From Nepenthes gracilis (lineage: Eukaryota > Streptophyta > Magnoliopsida > Caryophyllales > Nepenthaceae), in the NCBI GenBank assembly GCA_033239525.1, contig BSYO01000038.1, positions 10,357,041 through 10,421,040 of the forward strand: DNA of 64,000 nucleotides, written 5' to 3'. The position numbers were made by a program, and so were the translations under genes. Position 1 is the first letter of the stretch, and the number at the start of each line of letters is the position of its first letter. The notes beneath the pieces were generated by a model. It saw only the letters and a program-made list of their open reading frames with translations. It did no database searches and was not told where the DNA came from. Of the stretch, positions 13,301 through 25,845 are shown piece by piece.

Positions 13301-14809
13301 CACCAACTAAAAGACAAATAATCAATGAATACCCAAAGAGATAAATTGGAAACACTACATAATTCCATGATCAGTTTAGGATCCCCAATTAGGTGGTAGT
13401 TGGACTTTGTACAATTACCTAATCACAGCCACCAATTTGGTATTTACACAGGTATATTTCCGCTTCATTAATTATATGAAAACAATTATGATTTACTGAT
13501 TTTTGCGATTAATTTTGAAGAGTATTTTTTAGGAAACACTATAATTTGTAACTTTGGTGAAAAATGCTTGTTAGATGTTTTTGATAAAATTTAGAATTAA
13601 AACTTGTTAAAAAAAACCAGAACAACTTATAGAAAATCTCAGGCTTTTAAAGAGACCTTTAAGAAAAAAAAATTAATTTATAACTTTTTTTCTTAAAGTT
13701 GTTACATCAATTCCAAACATGCCATTAATCACTAGACCACCCTTCCTAAAGCCACAACAGTTGATTAGCATCAAATTACCTTCCTGCTGAATATCAATAA
13801 GGATGGTTGTAATCAAGGTAATTACCTACCACCCAGTTTGATAGGATCCCAATTCCTTCCATATTCAGGTCAAATCACATGTGCATGCAGTTCATTGCCT
13901 CAATTGAAGCAACTATTCCATGATAAAATGTAAGACATGGGAACTTCAATGCCAGTGTGCAATCACTGCTTAGTGATATGTTTTACACAAGGGAATGCAC
14001 CAATTAATTTCACTAGACAATTTAAATCAGCATGCTTTTGCAAGACTTCGTAGCTTTGTGTCCTACCCACGCATAGTGAATTGAGAGTAAGAACAACACA
14101 CAGAACTGTTAATTCAGATAATCAAAATACAACAACCACACTTCTTCCATCACGCAAGAAATTAATATCCAACAATCCTCTTCTTCCGAAAAAGAGATCG
14201 CACGAGAAGTGTTAATGTGAACAATACAATACAAACAACCACACATCTGTAATCGCCCAAGCAATGAAGATCAGGCAACTTCTATTCTACTGGAAAAGAA
14301 CACGACACAGGAAGGCGCATGCCAGCAATTACTTCCATAATTGAATCACAGAACACGACTGCCAAATACTACAGTATAAGAACAACTGACTTCTTCGGCA
14401 TCAACGTAAGGGATGATCCAATCCGGTTTGTCAAAATTAAACGCAGATCCAACGAAATAAGCTCAACAAAAAGTTCGCAAGCTAGCAATTACCTTATCAG
14501 AGAGAGAGGATTCCAGATTCCGACGGTACCATCGGTGTGACCACCAGCGATGAGACCAAGAGCGAATTCTTCAGATTTCGATCCGTTCTTGCTCCAGGAC
14601 AGTCGATAGAATCGGTCTGAACTCGGAGACTGGCCTAGAAGCGGCAGGACCCGATCGTCGGACTGAAAATCGAGCTTGAAGATTTCGAGGTACGCAGATG
14701 TGCTAAATGTCGAATCTACCGCTCCGAACATTGTTCCCGCTGCCAGGTACGGCGCTTCCGGCGACAGCGCAACCTGCGCCAATCTATTCACGCTCTTTAT
14801 GCACACCAT
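1394..14809 (-). CDS. SEC31: SEC31-like COPII outer-coat protein (3' end outside window)
   Basis: COPII outer-coat subunit that pairs with SEC13 to shape ER-to-Golgi vesicles at ER exit sites. The start is ATG at 14809 (MVCIKSVNR). Exons, in coding order: 14493-14809, 11963-12017, 11734-11856, 8943-9039, 8822-8858, 8619-8724, 8474-8531, 8200-8297, 7212-7331, 3692-3734, 3332-3453, 3134-3261, 2476-3031, 2214-2306, 1680-1865, 1394-1604. All are GT-AG and phase-consistent, giving about 783 residues; the family is usually about 1,100. The N-terminal part is WD40 propeller ([20 protein letters not shown] in the 7212 exon). It is followed by the conserved [11 protein letters not shown] block, then the helical solenoid ([33 protein letters not shown]). 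The proline-rich C-terminus lies beyond position 1. No in-frame stop is seen in any exon. Exon limits come from splice signals and family alignment, without transcript data. Confidence 0.93.
4555..4740. repeat. ATATCG-rich dispersed repeat in SEC31 intron 9
   Basis: Degenerate sequence built from short near-palindromic words (GCCAATATTGG, GACCGATATTTTG, GATACAATAAGATATC), ending near GAGGCCTAATACC. The same words in similar order recur several times in the methyltransferase intron (32915-33140, 34440-34735, 36630-36867, 47930-48160, 48664-48760, 49010-49135). Class unknown; no coding potential or clear terminal repeats. Confidence 0.55.
5160..6890 (+). pseudogene. Decayed RTE-type LINE reverse transcriptase in SEC31 intron 9
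   Basis: Translating across many stops and frameshifts gives the motif order of a plant RTE-clade non-LTR reverse transcriptase. [18 protein letters not shown] lies near 5895. [14 protein letters not shown] and then DLEKAYN lie near 5967-6100. A DELTRH block is at about 6295, followed by a decayed FADD-like box (MVFVVD). [18 protein letters not shown] and [11 protein letters not shown] lie at about 6365-6470. The 3' homology continues to about 6890 (HIHK..SVKE.KML). The upstream part ([21 protein letters not shown]) fits the linker before the RT. It is antisense to SEC31 and fully dead; no 5' endonuclease or poly-A tail could be fixed. Its size explains much of the 3.5-kb intron. Confidence 0.8.
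9040..11733 (-). other. SEC31 intron 3 (2.7 kb), no recognised element
   Basis: A long intron between the exons at 11734 and 9039. Both strands were read and no SEC31 homology, transposon domain or RNA gene was recognised. A short plus-strand stretch near 10950-11060 is lysine-rich and loosely recalls a LINE linker, too weakly to call. Confidence 0.6.
12018..14492 (-). other. SEC31 intron 1 (2.5 kb), no recognised element
   Basis: A long first intron after the 317-bp first exon. The sequence is AT-rich without recognisable coding or repeat content. Long first introns in plants often carry regulatory signals, but nothing specific can be pointed to here. Confidence 0.6.
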
Positions 14810-15943
14810 TATTGGAGCAACCTCGATCGACAGTGAATCTGAGAATTGAGATAGGTCGGAATTTTGGCAAGGTTTTCTGAGGTTTAATTGAGAGATAAAT
14901 GTCGATCGCGAAGAGAGAGCACAGCAAGTAGATCAAATCGGGGGAGACCGGACGCTGTCTATGGTGGTTCATAAGAGATGTCCAAACATATTTTTAATTA
15001 AACTTTTAATACTATTTTATCGTATATAAAAAATTATCGAAAAATAGATTAATCCTATTTTTATTTATAATATATAAGTAATATTGTAATTTACAGTAAA
15101 TTTGGAAATTCTTAGATAAAATCCAATTATTGCTAAAATAAAAATTAATAATTAAAACTAAAAATATCATCAAAATTGAAAAAAAATATATTTCTTTTAT
15201 TCCATTGAGATAACTAAAAAGGGCTGACTATAAACTTTCAGCACTTTAATTTTGATACTTTGAAAAGTGATATTAATTGGAAATATTTTGGATGCTCTTA
15301 GGTGATATTGGATCATAAATTCATTTATTTTTATGAGAGTTAATAATACAGATAAATAAATAAAATATTATATTATTTAAAATTATTGTAAGAAACATAC
15401 TGAGTTGAATTGGCCATATAACTAAATAAAATCTTGAGTATCGATTGTTGCGTATTTTTATATAATTTAATTTGATAATATCAGTTTATTTTAAATTAAT
15501 TAAATATATTAAAAATATTTGTATAGTGTAAATTTGAAAAATAATTGGCGTAAGGTAGCAGTTTGGCGGTTGAAGTGCACCCAATGCGTGCCTAAGCGCA
15601 TTTTTCAGAAAGGATGCGCTCAATGAGTGCTTAAGGCACTATTTTTTAAAAAAAAATTTATTATATAATTATTTTTAAATTGACCAAAAATTATACTAAT
15701 AATATCATAAATTATGAATCAAAACCGAACATTACAATGACTCCTTCAACAAGGGTTTTCTTACAAGATGGTCTCTATTAGTTCTCTCAGTAAATCCAAC
15801 ACTCACAGTATTCAACCTCTGGTTCCAAACCCAATCTCACGAGTTGGTCCATAATGAAGTGTTGTTTTCTTTGTAGATATGCTCCCTCTGGCATTCCGTA
15901 ATAATTGCAACCAACTCCTTGAAGGCTACCACACGACTTCTAT
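14810..15943. other. SEC31 5' leader and upstream sequence
   Basis: A relatively GC-richer leader runs to about 14990 and then changes abruptly to AT-rich DNA. No TATA box could be assigned with confidence. A short segment at 15545-15650, with repeated GCGC/GAGTGC words, resembles part of the solo-LTR family at 17331 and 26810. Confidence 0.4.
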
Positions 15944-16400
15944 TGTTGCGAGTCCTATATCAGAGAGACAGTTATACAAAGGCTGCCTTATAAATTGGAA
16001 GAATTTTCTATTTTCAGGATGTACCTTTTGGGAGAGGATAGGGCCCCAACTGCTTGTGCTCATAACAGTAATATTCTTATTGAGACTGACCCGGATTCGG
16101 AGAAGGCTACCTATAGAAGGTTCTGATCAGAAATGATTACTTGCGGAGGGGGTGACTTGTTACTGTTGCACTTGTGCGAAGTAAAGTATCCTAGAGTGAA
16201 AGTCGTCGAGTAAAGTATCGCAAAGTATAGCCGTCGAAATTTGCGGCAGTCAAAGGGGGGAAAATGCTACGAATCCCACATGGAGAGGCAGTTCCACAAT
16301 GATTACTTTATAAGTTGAGGAAATTTTTCTCCCTCAGGGTACGCATTTTGGAGAAAGCTCGGCCCCAACGACTTGTGCTCACAATATCCATCTAGATAAA
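15944..16400 (+). mobile_element. Small TRIM-like LTR element remnant
   Basis: Two diverged direct repeats, about 15944-16075 and 16265-16400, share the order GAGTCC/GAATCC, AGAGG.CAGTT, TTATAAATTGG/TTATAAGTTGA, a TTTTGG block, then CCCCAAC..CTTGTGCTCA. The second repeat begins TGCTACG directly after a purine tract (AAAGGGGGGAAAA, 16252-16264), as expected for a polypurine tract before a 3' LTR. The spacer between the repeats is only about 190 bp and has no coding capacity, hence the TRIM-like call. The primer-binding site and TSDs are unclear. Confidence 0.45.
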
Positions 16401-17325
16401 AGCCAAAATCCAGAAAGATTTTCTCGCACATCGCCACAAGGTTATCTAACTCAATAATTATCTGTCCTAGTTTCTTAGTTTGTGTGATCAAAATGGCTAA
16501 AAAATAGCCTTGATATCAGCAATTATTGTTAGATATAAATCGCCCTCCCACGTTTAAAATTATACCATATGAAGACCGAATGCGGAAATAAAATTAAGAA
16601 TCAAAACTAACCCCCTACCACTGAAACCACTGCAAGTAGCTCGAACTTGTATAAAATTATTCATTTGTTTGAATCTTCTAAACCTTAATACTCCTCAACG
16701 ATAGTGGATAAACGGAGTACAGACTTAGGGATCCAAATTGAATATCACCCATATATATAAATAACTCCCATCAAATTGTCTCGTGGTGGTTACCGGTAGA
16801 GGAGAGAGTTGGGCAATGGTTATCTGGAAAAAGGCATTGGCCATAACTGTCAGTTGGCCTTTCTCCCAAATTATTATTATTATTTTTGAAAATTGAGTAA
16901 CCAATAGTTATGATATTTGTCCTTCTAATATTTCAAAAGAAACCAAAGAGCCATTTACCTTTCTTGTTTCTGCATAGACCACCAATGCATGCCCACCCCA
17001 CTGAAGCCATGCCAGCATCTGTGTTGAATCTGCAACATATTGTTGAAGGGATAGCCTATTTACCTCTCACTTTGCCCATCCCCACCTGGCTAGAACAAAA
17101 GATGGAGCAATGTAGCATAGTTTAATCAAGTAGCAAGAGAAGCCACACACTAGGCTGGGGTTGGTACCTCTTTAGAATATTCATTCAATACAACTTCATT
17201 TCTCTAATTTCACAAAATGGCATAAAAGCATAGAAAGCCATTTCATTTTCCTTGTTGAATAGATTGTCCCAGACTCATCTAGATAGCATAATTGAGTGAA
17301 TACCTACATTGTACTTTGGACTGAG
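16401..17325. other. Intergenic sequence without recognised gene
   Basis: AT-rich DNA with short unsupported ORFs only. No clear repeat termini or coding homology seen. Confidence 0.5.
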
Positions 17326-17330
17326 AATCA

Positions 17331-18006
17331 TATTAGGTTTTGGTCACTCCTATATAGACACTACAACAAACAAATAATTATCGAAGAATTGCGTGATATT
17401 CGTATGAGGATTACAGTATTCGCATATGCGATCAGTGCCAATTCCCAAAGGGGCACGCTCGAGGAATGCTTGATGAGCGCCCGAGCTCTCCTCGTAGTAT
17501 AAAAACGTGCGTTTCATGTTTTTATGGTATCCTAAAATCGTATCTCACATAAAGAGCGCTGCAAAAAGTGAGATGATAGAAAAAGAGAGAAGAGGAAGAA
17601 GTTCAACATTCGGTTGATATCCGATTTGAAATTCATTCTTCGTCAAGGTCAGGTACGTTATTCTAGACCAGTTTTTAAAGCGTATTTTTATTTAGTTACT
17701 CATATTTCTCACAACATTTCTCTTGTTAGTTGTTGGATATATTGAGAGGATTGTAATCAATCATTCTTCACTCAAGATTGTAGTAAAGGAATTTCAGATG
17801 AGGTACTCATAATCGGTACTTTTATAATAGATTTATTCAAAATTTATCCTGTAATTTTTTCCTTAGTTGAAAAGAATTTTTCACATTAAAAATATTTTGC
17901 ACAATTGTGTTTCTTATACTCACGAGTTTGGTGGTTAACGTTTAACTAAGGGTTCGAATTTCGTTCCGCTACGTCAGGTTGTATGTATTCAGGTCAAATC
18001 CCAACA
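17331..18006 (-). mobile_element. Solo LTR A (copia-type family), TSD AATCA
   Basis: The reverse complement begins TGTTGGGATTTGACCTGAAT and matches the solo LTR at 26810 along nearly its whole length. Shared blocks are CTAAGGAAAAAATTAC/CGAAGGAAAAAACCAT and GAAGAATGATTGA. The flanking pentamers AATCA (17326-17330 and 18007-18011) are identical and read as the target-site duplication. The other terminus is eroded (TATTAGG on the plus strand). No internal region or partner LTR is present, so this is a solo LTR left by recombination. Confidence 0.75.
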
Positions 18007-18309
18007 AATCACTGTTCAGATTTTCTCGACTCTAAAGCAATCTCTAAGGTTGTGTGCCACTGATTTTGGCTCGTCGTAGTGTTTGCATTTATCTAAATTG
18101 ACCATATTCTTGCATTTTCTTCGTTCATCCTATAAGAATTTATTTTCCAAATAAGTGAAATTAAAGCTTGGCATTTAGGGGCAGAGGAATTCAGTTTCTA
18201 TATTCTTTTCCGCTAATTTTCCTTCTGATTTATGTGATAATGCAACAATTCATACGCCATCTTGACATCATATTTGTTAGAGTCACTGTTTCAGAGAATT
18301 AGTCTTTAG

Positions 18310-19125
18310 TGTTGGCACAAACGAGGGGTGAACAGTCGGACAGTAGGACGCCGAACTCCTCGCACAAATATACACAGTAAAGGGAATGAGGAAGAAGAAG
18401 ATAAATACACGAATTTTTACGTGAAAAACCTTTACCAAGCGAGGGATAAATTACGGGACATTCATCCACGAACTAATTTCACTATATCTGAGGTTGGGAA
18501 TAATATCCCACAATCACACTGGCACAAGAGAAAGAAGACTAAAGAACAGAGTACTAGCAATACAAAGAACATATTTTATTTTCGTTCACAATTCACTCTC
18601 TTTTCTTCACTATATTTTACTCTCTCAATCTTCACATACATATAAGATTTTTCTCACCCGGTGTCTACATCTTCCTTTCAATACAAATGCATATATGGAG
18701 CAAATTTGAAGAATATTCTATTCCCCCGATGAAAATTTATCCTTACCAACAATATAAATATACTCTATCCAAAAATAACGGTTTCTGATATCATGCATAC
18801 TCAAAAAATTTTTTGAGCTGATATCATTCTGAATTTCCTAGTGGACGGCCAACAGACCTCTATTCGTGTGCTTCACAAGGCCGATCAACACCCCGTTGAC
18901 CGTCCTCTCTACATGACCGGCCAATACCTCAGTTGACCCATCATTGTTGCTCATCCAAATATTTTCGATCAACTATGTTTACTGAAATTTCTTATACGTA
19001 TCCTATGCATAGTCTACGGACACTTCAGTGCATAGGTTCGTGGACCACAATAGCATGCAAGATTCACATGCTTCGTTCGAGTCTTTCGGTCATCAGGACT
19101 TTCACACGGGAGTGACCTCCCAACA
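18310..19125 (-). repeat. Copia element 3' LTR (left copy)
   Basis: On the plus strand it starts TGTTGG and ends CCCAACA, a matching short inverted repeat. It aligns with 23154-23961 throughout (shared GTGAAAAACC, AATATAAATATACTCT, CATCAGGACTT). It is preceded in element sense by the purine-rich CGTGAGGAGAAGTT (19126-19139), a good polypurine tract. Confidence 0.85.
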
Positions 19126-19136
19126 AACTTCTCCTC

Positions 19137-22100
19137 ACGACCATGGAAAAACTAAATCCATCAGCCCAGCTAGCTTGCAGCAAACTTCATTCTTCCCTTT
19201 TGGTAGAATCTTGGTCATCATATCTGCTCTATTTTCTTCAATGCCAACCTTCACTAGTGACAGTAGATCGGCTTCAAGCACGTTTCTCACCCAATGATAT
19301 CGTACATCAATGTGTTTCGATCTAGAATGGAATGAATAGTTCTTATAGAGATGTATGGCACTCTGATTATCACAAAACACATCACACTTGTCCTATTTGA
19401 TACCCAGTTCCTGAATGAATTTCTTTATCCATAATATCTGTTTGTAAGCTTCTGTCACTACAATGTACTCGGCCTCGATAGTAGATAGAGCGATGCACTT
19501 CTGCAGCTTGGATTGTTAGAAAACTATACCTCCAGCAAACTTTATCAAATATTCCAAGGTGAACTTCTGACTATCAATGTCCCTGACCATATCAGTATCC
19601 CAGTAGCCTATTAATTAAGGCTCGTCACTTTCAAGATACAAGCACCTCTTGAAAGTTTCTTGAATATATCTCATGATCTACTTGACCGCGGACCAATCCC
19701 CATTTCCTGGGTGAGACAGAAACCGACTGATTGTACCCACAACATGTACTATGTCTGGTATTATGCATACCAAGATATATATCAGGCTTCCCACAGTTGA
19801 GGAATAGGGAAAGCCTCTCATGTATGCCTTCTCTTCGTCCGAGGACAGACACTAGAGACTGCTCAACCTGTGGTAGTTTGCCAGTGGAGTGCTGATAGGC
19901 TTGACTTGTCCATATTGAAGCGTTGGAACACCTTCTTAATGTAGCTTTCCTAAGACAATCATAGTCTCCCTACCTCTCGGTCGCGAATAATTCTGACACC
20001 AAGAATCTACTTCGTCGATCCGAGGTCTTTCACGGCAAAAGACTTCCAAGTTACTCTTTTCAACTTCTTTATCCGAGCATCATTTTGTTTAACAATCAAT
20101 ATATCATCCATGTACAGGAGAAGAATAACAAAATTATCTTCGAAAAATCTCTGTGTGAATACACGGTGATCACAAGTAGTCCACCGGTACCCTTGACTGA
20201 CCATGACTGACTCAAACTTTTTGTACCACTGTCTTGGAACTTATTTCAACCCATGTAAGCTCTTCCTCAGACGACAGACAAGTCATTTCTTCCCCTAAAC
20301 CTTGAACCCTTTCGATTGTTCTATGTAAATTTTTTCTTCCAGTTCACCATGGAGGAAGGACATTTGGACATCTATCTACTCTACTTTCAGATTTTGGATG
20401 ACCGTCAAGATCAGCACAACCCTTATGAAGGACATCTTTACCACTGGAGCAAAAAGCTAATCAAAATCAACTCCCTTCCATTGATTAAAGCCTTTTACCA
20501 CTAGTCATTCCTTGCACATCGATTTCATGGTATTCTCATCCGTTTTCAAACGAAAAACCCACTTATTCTTTAGAGCTCTCTTCCCCTTAAGAAGTTTGGC
20601 TAAATTAAATGTATGATTTTCATAAAGAAAACTTATTTTATCATTCATGGCTTCTAGCCAATTCTCCTTACTCTCGTCTTCCATAACATCTTCATAAGTC
20701 TCAGGCTCTCCAACATTAGTGAGCATAATATACTCACTAGGAGACAGATGGACGGACGATCGTCTGTTTTGTGAGGATCGTCTGATAGGAACATCCTCGA
20801 CTGATTGAGGAATAATTTCATCTTGGTCTTCATTAGGTACCGTAACAGCCTCACATTGTCCTCACCTACTTCAGAATCATTGTCCTCACCCTCCAGAGAT
20901 ACCGGACGAATAATTTTAACCCTCACTTTGTCCGTCCGGTCAACATCAGACTTGGTCTTCTTGTCGATAACTTCAATCGTTTCATCCTCAACAAAGACTA
21001 CATTTCTTGATCGGACAAGTTTCCTTTCAGTTGGATTATAGAATTTGTAGCCTAGTTCATCTTCCCTATAGTCCAGAAAGACGCATTGTATCGTCTTTGC
21101 CTCCAACCTGGTCATTTCATCCTTTGGAATATGAATAAAAGCTTTGCATCTAAATACCCGTAGATGGTTATAGAATAGCTCCTTACCCGATTATATCTTC
21201 TCTGACACTTCACCTTTCGAGGGTTTACTGGGTGACCTATTTATGACGTAGGCCGTTATTTTCAGTGTTTCGGCTCAGAAGTATGTGGAAAGCTTAGCTT
21301 CCAAAATCACGCACCGTACTCTTTCCAAGAGTTTGCGGTTCATCCATTCAGTCACTTTGTTCAACTGTGACGTTTTTGGTAGTGTCTTTTGATGTCTAAT
21401 ACCATGTAACCGACAATAGGCATCAAAAGACCCTATATACTCGCCGCCATTATCACTTCAGGACAACCTTCAATTCCTTTCTCGTCTGATACTCAACAAG
21501 AGTATGAAACTGTTCAAATATACTGAGAACTTAGTTCTTGATTTTCAATGGGTAGACCCACAACTTTCTAGAATAATTGTCAATAAAAGAAATGAAATAC
21601 TAAATCCCACCAAACGAATTCTCCTTGAAGGGTCCACACACATTAGTGTGGACGAGATCGAGCAATTCTATATTTAGAGCGGACGAGTTTTCATGAAATG
21701 AGACTCTCCTTTGCTTACCGGCTAAGCAATGAGGACACGTTCTCAGTCTGTCCTTCTTTACTCTGGGGATAAGGCCCTTTTTAACCAAATGACACAATCC
21801 ACATTCACTCATATGGCCCAACCTCCTATACCACAAGCCCACAGACTCGTTGCTAATTGCAACATTCACATCCCCGTCTACTACATCGGCCTTCATCACG
21901 TACAGGCTGGAGCACTTTTTTCCTCTTACCACAACAAGAGATCCTTTAGTTAATGTTCACTCACTTTTGCAGAAGGTATTACAATGACTTTCATCATCAA
22001 ACCAACCAGCTGAGATGATATTAACTCTGATGTTAGAGACATGTCGGATATCTTTCAACAGCAACTTCATCCAATTATTGGTAACCAATACAACAGTACC

Positions 22101-23120
22101 TCTATTAATAATTTGGGATGTTCCTTCATTATCCATTCTTATCACTCAAAAGTCTCCTAGAGTGTAGGATATGAACAATTTCCTTTTAGATGTGGTATGC
22201 AAAGAGGCACCAGAATCAACCACCCAACCGGACTCTTCGTTTGTTAGGTTTGTCACGTTCTCTTCACACGTCAGCAGAAGATTGCCTCCGTGACTACTGA
22301 GACTGAGGACTTCTCCTCACCTCATCCCTTTTCTTCTTTCTATTTCTCTATATTTTCACACTTTCACTTGAAATATTACTTATTTATGTGGCCCTTATTG
22401 CCACAGTGATGACACTCAAAATTTTGATACATTGATCGAGATTTACTGTGACCTTTTTCTCCAAGCTTCTAACTACGTCCTCTGTTCCTTCCCTTGAACT
22501 TGGTCACAAATACCTCAGAATAAAAGGACGTTGCGGCTCATTGTGACCGCCTTGACTTATTCATGAGTAAGGATGTAATGACCTCTTCTAACTTGAGAAT
22601 ATCTTTCCCAAATAGCAGTGTTGTGACAATATGGTCATAAGACACTGGTAGAGAAACCAGCAAGACCAGTGCCTTATCCTCCTCCTGGATCTTCTCGTCA
22701 ATGGCTGTCATCTGTGTCACAATTCGGTTGAATTCGTCCAAGAGTTTTTCAAAACTCCCTCCTTCCGACTACCGCATGCCATAAAACTACTTTTTCACGT
22801 ACAAACTGATTGTCAAGGACTTGGACTTATATCGTTTTTCTAACTTCTCCCAGACCTCCGCTGAGTCAGTCAGGCCAAGGACTTTTTGGAGTGTGTTATC
22901 CGCCAAGCATAATTTAATAGTGTAATTGGCAAGGTCTCTTTTATCTTGTCATTCCTCTACAGACAAGTTTTCTGTTTTCTCTTCCTTCTTCTTCAGCGCT
23001 TTCACTGTTTCTTCTCTAGTTAAGCTATTTTTCACCTTCTCTTACCAGATGATAAAGTTGTCCTGTCCATTAAACTGCTCCACACTAAAAGGTAGATTTT
23101 TCAAAGACGACAACGCCAAT
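19137..23120 (-). pseudogene. Copia gag-pol remnants
   Basis: Minus-strand fragments, in order. Gag: 22538-22741 has VLLVSLPVSYDHIVTTLL, typical of copia gag. A zinc knuckle lies near 22395-22425 (CHHCGNKGH), with the last cysteine lost. GAG-pre-integrase: 21600-21932 has LWYRRLGHMSECGL and CPHCLAGKQ. The end of integrase and a linker lie about 20654-21115. Reverse transcriptase: 20007-20726 has WLEAMNDKI, KNKWVFRLK and the catalytic LLLYMDDIL box. RNase H: 19135-19380 has FCDNQSAIHL, SKHIDVRYHWVR and ADMMTK. Stops and frameshifts separate most blocks, so no intact polyprotein exists. Confidence 0.88.
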
Positions 23121-23136
23121 TAGATAGAGTTCTTAA

Positions 23137-23152
23137 CCTGATTCTGATACTA
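23137..23152 (-). other. Primer-binding site (initiator Met tRNA type)
   Basis: Just inside the right LTR the minus strand reads TAGTATCAGAATCAGG, close to the TGGTATCAGAGC.. complement of plant initiator tRNA-Met that primes most copia elements. Its position fixes the right LTR as the 5' LTR. Confidence 0.7.
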
Positions 23153-23153
23153 C

Positions 23154-23961
23154 TCCTTGACACAAAAGAGGCGTGATCGGTCGAATAGCAGGACGCCAAA
23201 CTCTACGCACAAACAGACACAGTAAAGGGAATGAGAAAGAAGAAGATGAACACACGAATTTTTATATGAAAAACCCTTATCAAGTAAGCAAAAACCATGG
23301 GACATTCATCCATGAACCAATTTCACTATATGTGAGGTTGGGAACAATATCCCACAATTACACTAGCACAAGAGAAAGAGGGCTGAAGAATAGAGTACAA
23401 GCAACACAAAGAACACACTTTGTTTTCGCTCATAATCTTCTCTCTTTTCTTCACTATATTTTACTCTCTCAATCTTCACATATACATAAGAATTTTTTCA
23501 CCCAGTGTTTACATCTTCCTTTTAATATAGATGCATATATGGAGTAAATATGATGAATATTCTATTCTCCCGATAAAAATTTATCCTTACCAACAATATA
23601 AATATACTCTGTCTAAAAATAACGATTTCTGAGATCATGTATGCTTAGAAAATCTTCGCATCCTTCTAAATTTCCCAGTGGACGGCCAACAGACCTCCGC
23701 CCGTGTGCTTCACAAGGCCGATCAACGCCCCGTTGACCATCCTCTCCACATGATCAGCCAATGCCTCAGTTGATTGATCATTGTTGCTCGTCCAAATATT
23801 TTCAATCAACTATGTTGACCGAAATTCCTTGTACCTATCTTGTGCATAATCCGCGAACTCTTCAGTGCACAAGTCCACGGACCATAGTAGCATGCAAGAT
23901 CCACGTGCTTTGTCCGAGTTCTCCAATCATCAGGACTTCCACACTGGAGTAACCCAGGACA
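23154..23961 (-). repeat. Copia element 5' LTR (right copy)
   Basis: Direct-repeat partner of 18310-19125, with degraded ends (CTTGACACAAAAGAGG at the inner end). Many substitutions separate it from its partner, although the two were identical at insertion. Confidence 0.82.
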
Positions 23962-25319
23962 GATTTGGTGAGTGAATAGCCCTAATCTTCGGACATTTTC
24001 CCATGGATGATTTATTTTCAAGCAATGCCCAATTTCAGCTTCCATTAGGGATGATGAAATATTAGTTTTAATGATTCTGTATGTTGTTAATTTACTCATA
24101 TAAGTTTATACATGTTTTTAGATTATATACTAAAGTTTCTGCGTATCTGTAGTTTGCTCTATTGTTTCTACATGCCATATATTTAAATAATAATAATAAT
24201 AATAAACTTTATAATAACTCTAATGAAAGGAATTACTTTTTCGATATAAGAAAAATAATAGTATATTTATATTCAAGAAGAGTTTTCTGTTTGACCGAAG
24301 AAATGACCATTGTACACAATTGACGAAATATATTTGAATATATATTAATATATTATTAATAAATTAAAAATCGAACTTAATATTCACGAATCAGAAAAGT
24401 GGTGTTTGACTCGATTATAGGGAATAATATACAATTGCCCCATCCATGAGACGTGAATAGTGGTATATGATCTTCTGGCTGTGTGGAAGCAATTACACCC
24501 CGAACTTTGATACTTACCATTTGTTGGTGAGATTATTACCGATCTTTGATTCTTTACATGCTAATCTGATTTTGGCATAATTCAAATATTTGTATAGATT
24601 TTGGTATATCTAATTTTTAGTATTTGACTTTTACTTAACTTATCAAAAAATAATATTATTGACATTTTAGGTTTTTGATCATAACATAATTTTAATATAT
24701 TTTGTTTGCTATATATATCCACATATGAAAATATAAATGCTTTACTGAGTATTAACCTCATTCTTGTCTTTATTTTTACTGACCATTCAGATTAGTAGGC
24801 TTGAATTACACACAATTTAGATTGAGAGAAGGCAATTCGGAAATAAATTTTAGAGTACTGAAACAATTTAATATCTTATTGTAATATAATGATGAGAATA
24901 TTAACTTTCAAATTTTCCAATTTTCGGTTAATGTTATATCCGATTACCAGCCGATAATGAGGGACGTGTTTAAATTTGATCGGTACTTTCAGAAGTTATA
25001 GATTGATATTTTGCTTTTAGTTTAAATACTTTTTCTTACTTTTCATTGAAATCAAACAGCAATCAATATTTAAAGTCAATTTTATGTGCAACTTTTAGAT
25101 TCTATGATTCAATTATTTTATTTATTTTGGGTCGTCTAATGGTATTTGATGTAAGTTTACCTCCCAATGTCAGTTTAAGTTTCAATCGATTGAATAAAGA
25201 ATTGATCTGTAAGTTTAAATCTAAAACCGGATTAAGATACTTATAGATTAAGGCATAAAATAAGTTAGCAGCACTATTATTGCGCCCCATCCACAACCTT
25301 GTCTTTTCCCATTGGTGCA
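23962..25319. other. AT-rich intergenic DNA
   Basis: No coding homology, terminal repeats or RNA gene recognised. A short (TAA)n-like run lies near 24187-24205. Confidence 0.5.
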
Positions 25320-25617
25320 CTTGTCACACCCAGCAACATTGGTGTGGTGCCCATGCCGGTCCTTTGTCGCGGCCCAGTTCTCATTCGAATATTTGCTACT
25401 ACGACAAAGATTAGCACCAACAACTGCTCTGCCCTAGACAACGCCTCATGATGCGATAGGTTCCGGGCATGACGGGACTCTCATCCTCTCTAGCGCCCTT
25501 TTCCAAGGGAATTGGGCCTAGGAGATTTGTGACAACTAAGTCATAGAACTTGAATATCCATTTCTCATTTACAGGAGTTCTATCAAGCCGCTTGAAATAG
25601 AGACAGCAGGTTGCCTC

Positions 25618-25845
25618 CTATTCCACTAAGCCTAGGCCATTTACAGCCAAGTCTGTAAGGAGACAGCCATCCATCCAGCTTTGGAACTTAATACACTTGT
25701 TGATGTTGGCACGTTTCCTGCCTATTTTTCCTTTAGAATTGAGACTGTCATTGAAATCACCCAAATCATACCAAGAAAGCGAGATGCTGTCGGATAAGTC
25801 TTCCAACTCTTGCCAAAGGCGCTTCCCCTTGTGAACTTTATACAA
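25618..25845 (-). pseudogene. LINE apurinic endonuclease fragment
   Basis: A 75-residue minus-strand frame has LWQELEDLSDSISLSWYDLG, GDFND and LTDLAVNGLG. This is the conserved GDFN region and the following LTDL-G segment of the L1-type APE endonuclease. The catalytic N-terminal part and the RT domain are absent. Confidence 0.75.

Larger units (their letters stand above)
18310..23961 (-). mobile_element. Decayed Ty1/copia LTR retrotransposon
   Basis: An element of about 5.65 kb with LTRs at 18310-19125 and 23154-23961, about 4 kb apart, and a minus-strand interior. Reading right to left it carries a primer-binding site, gag, GAG-pre-integrase, integrase, reverse transcriptase and RNase H, which is the copia order with integrase before RT. 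Frames are broken many times, so it cannot be autonomous. The LTRs are clearly diverged, suggesting an old insertion. No exact TSD was found; TTTAG (left) and TTTGG (right) are a possible mutated pair. Confidence 0.88.

Noticed and set aside
15944..16400. Cassandra-type TRIM with a 5S rRNA-like LTR
   Set aside because: The 5S internal promoter boxes were looked for and are not present in the repeats.
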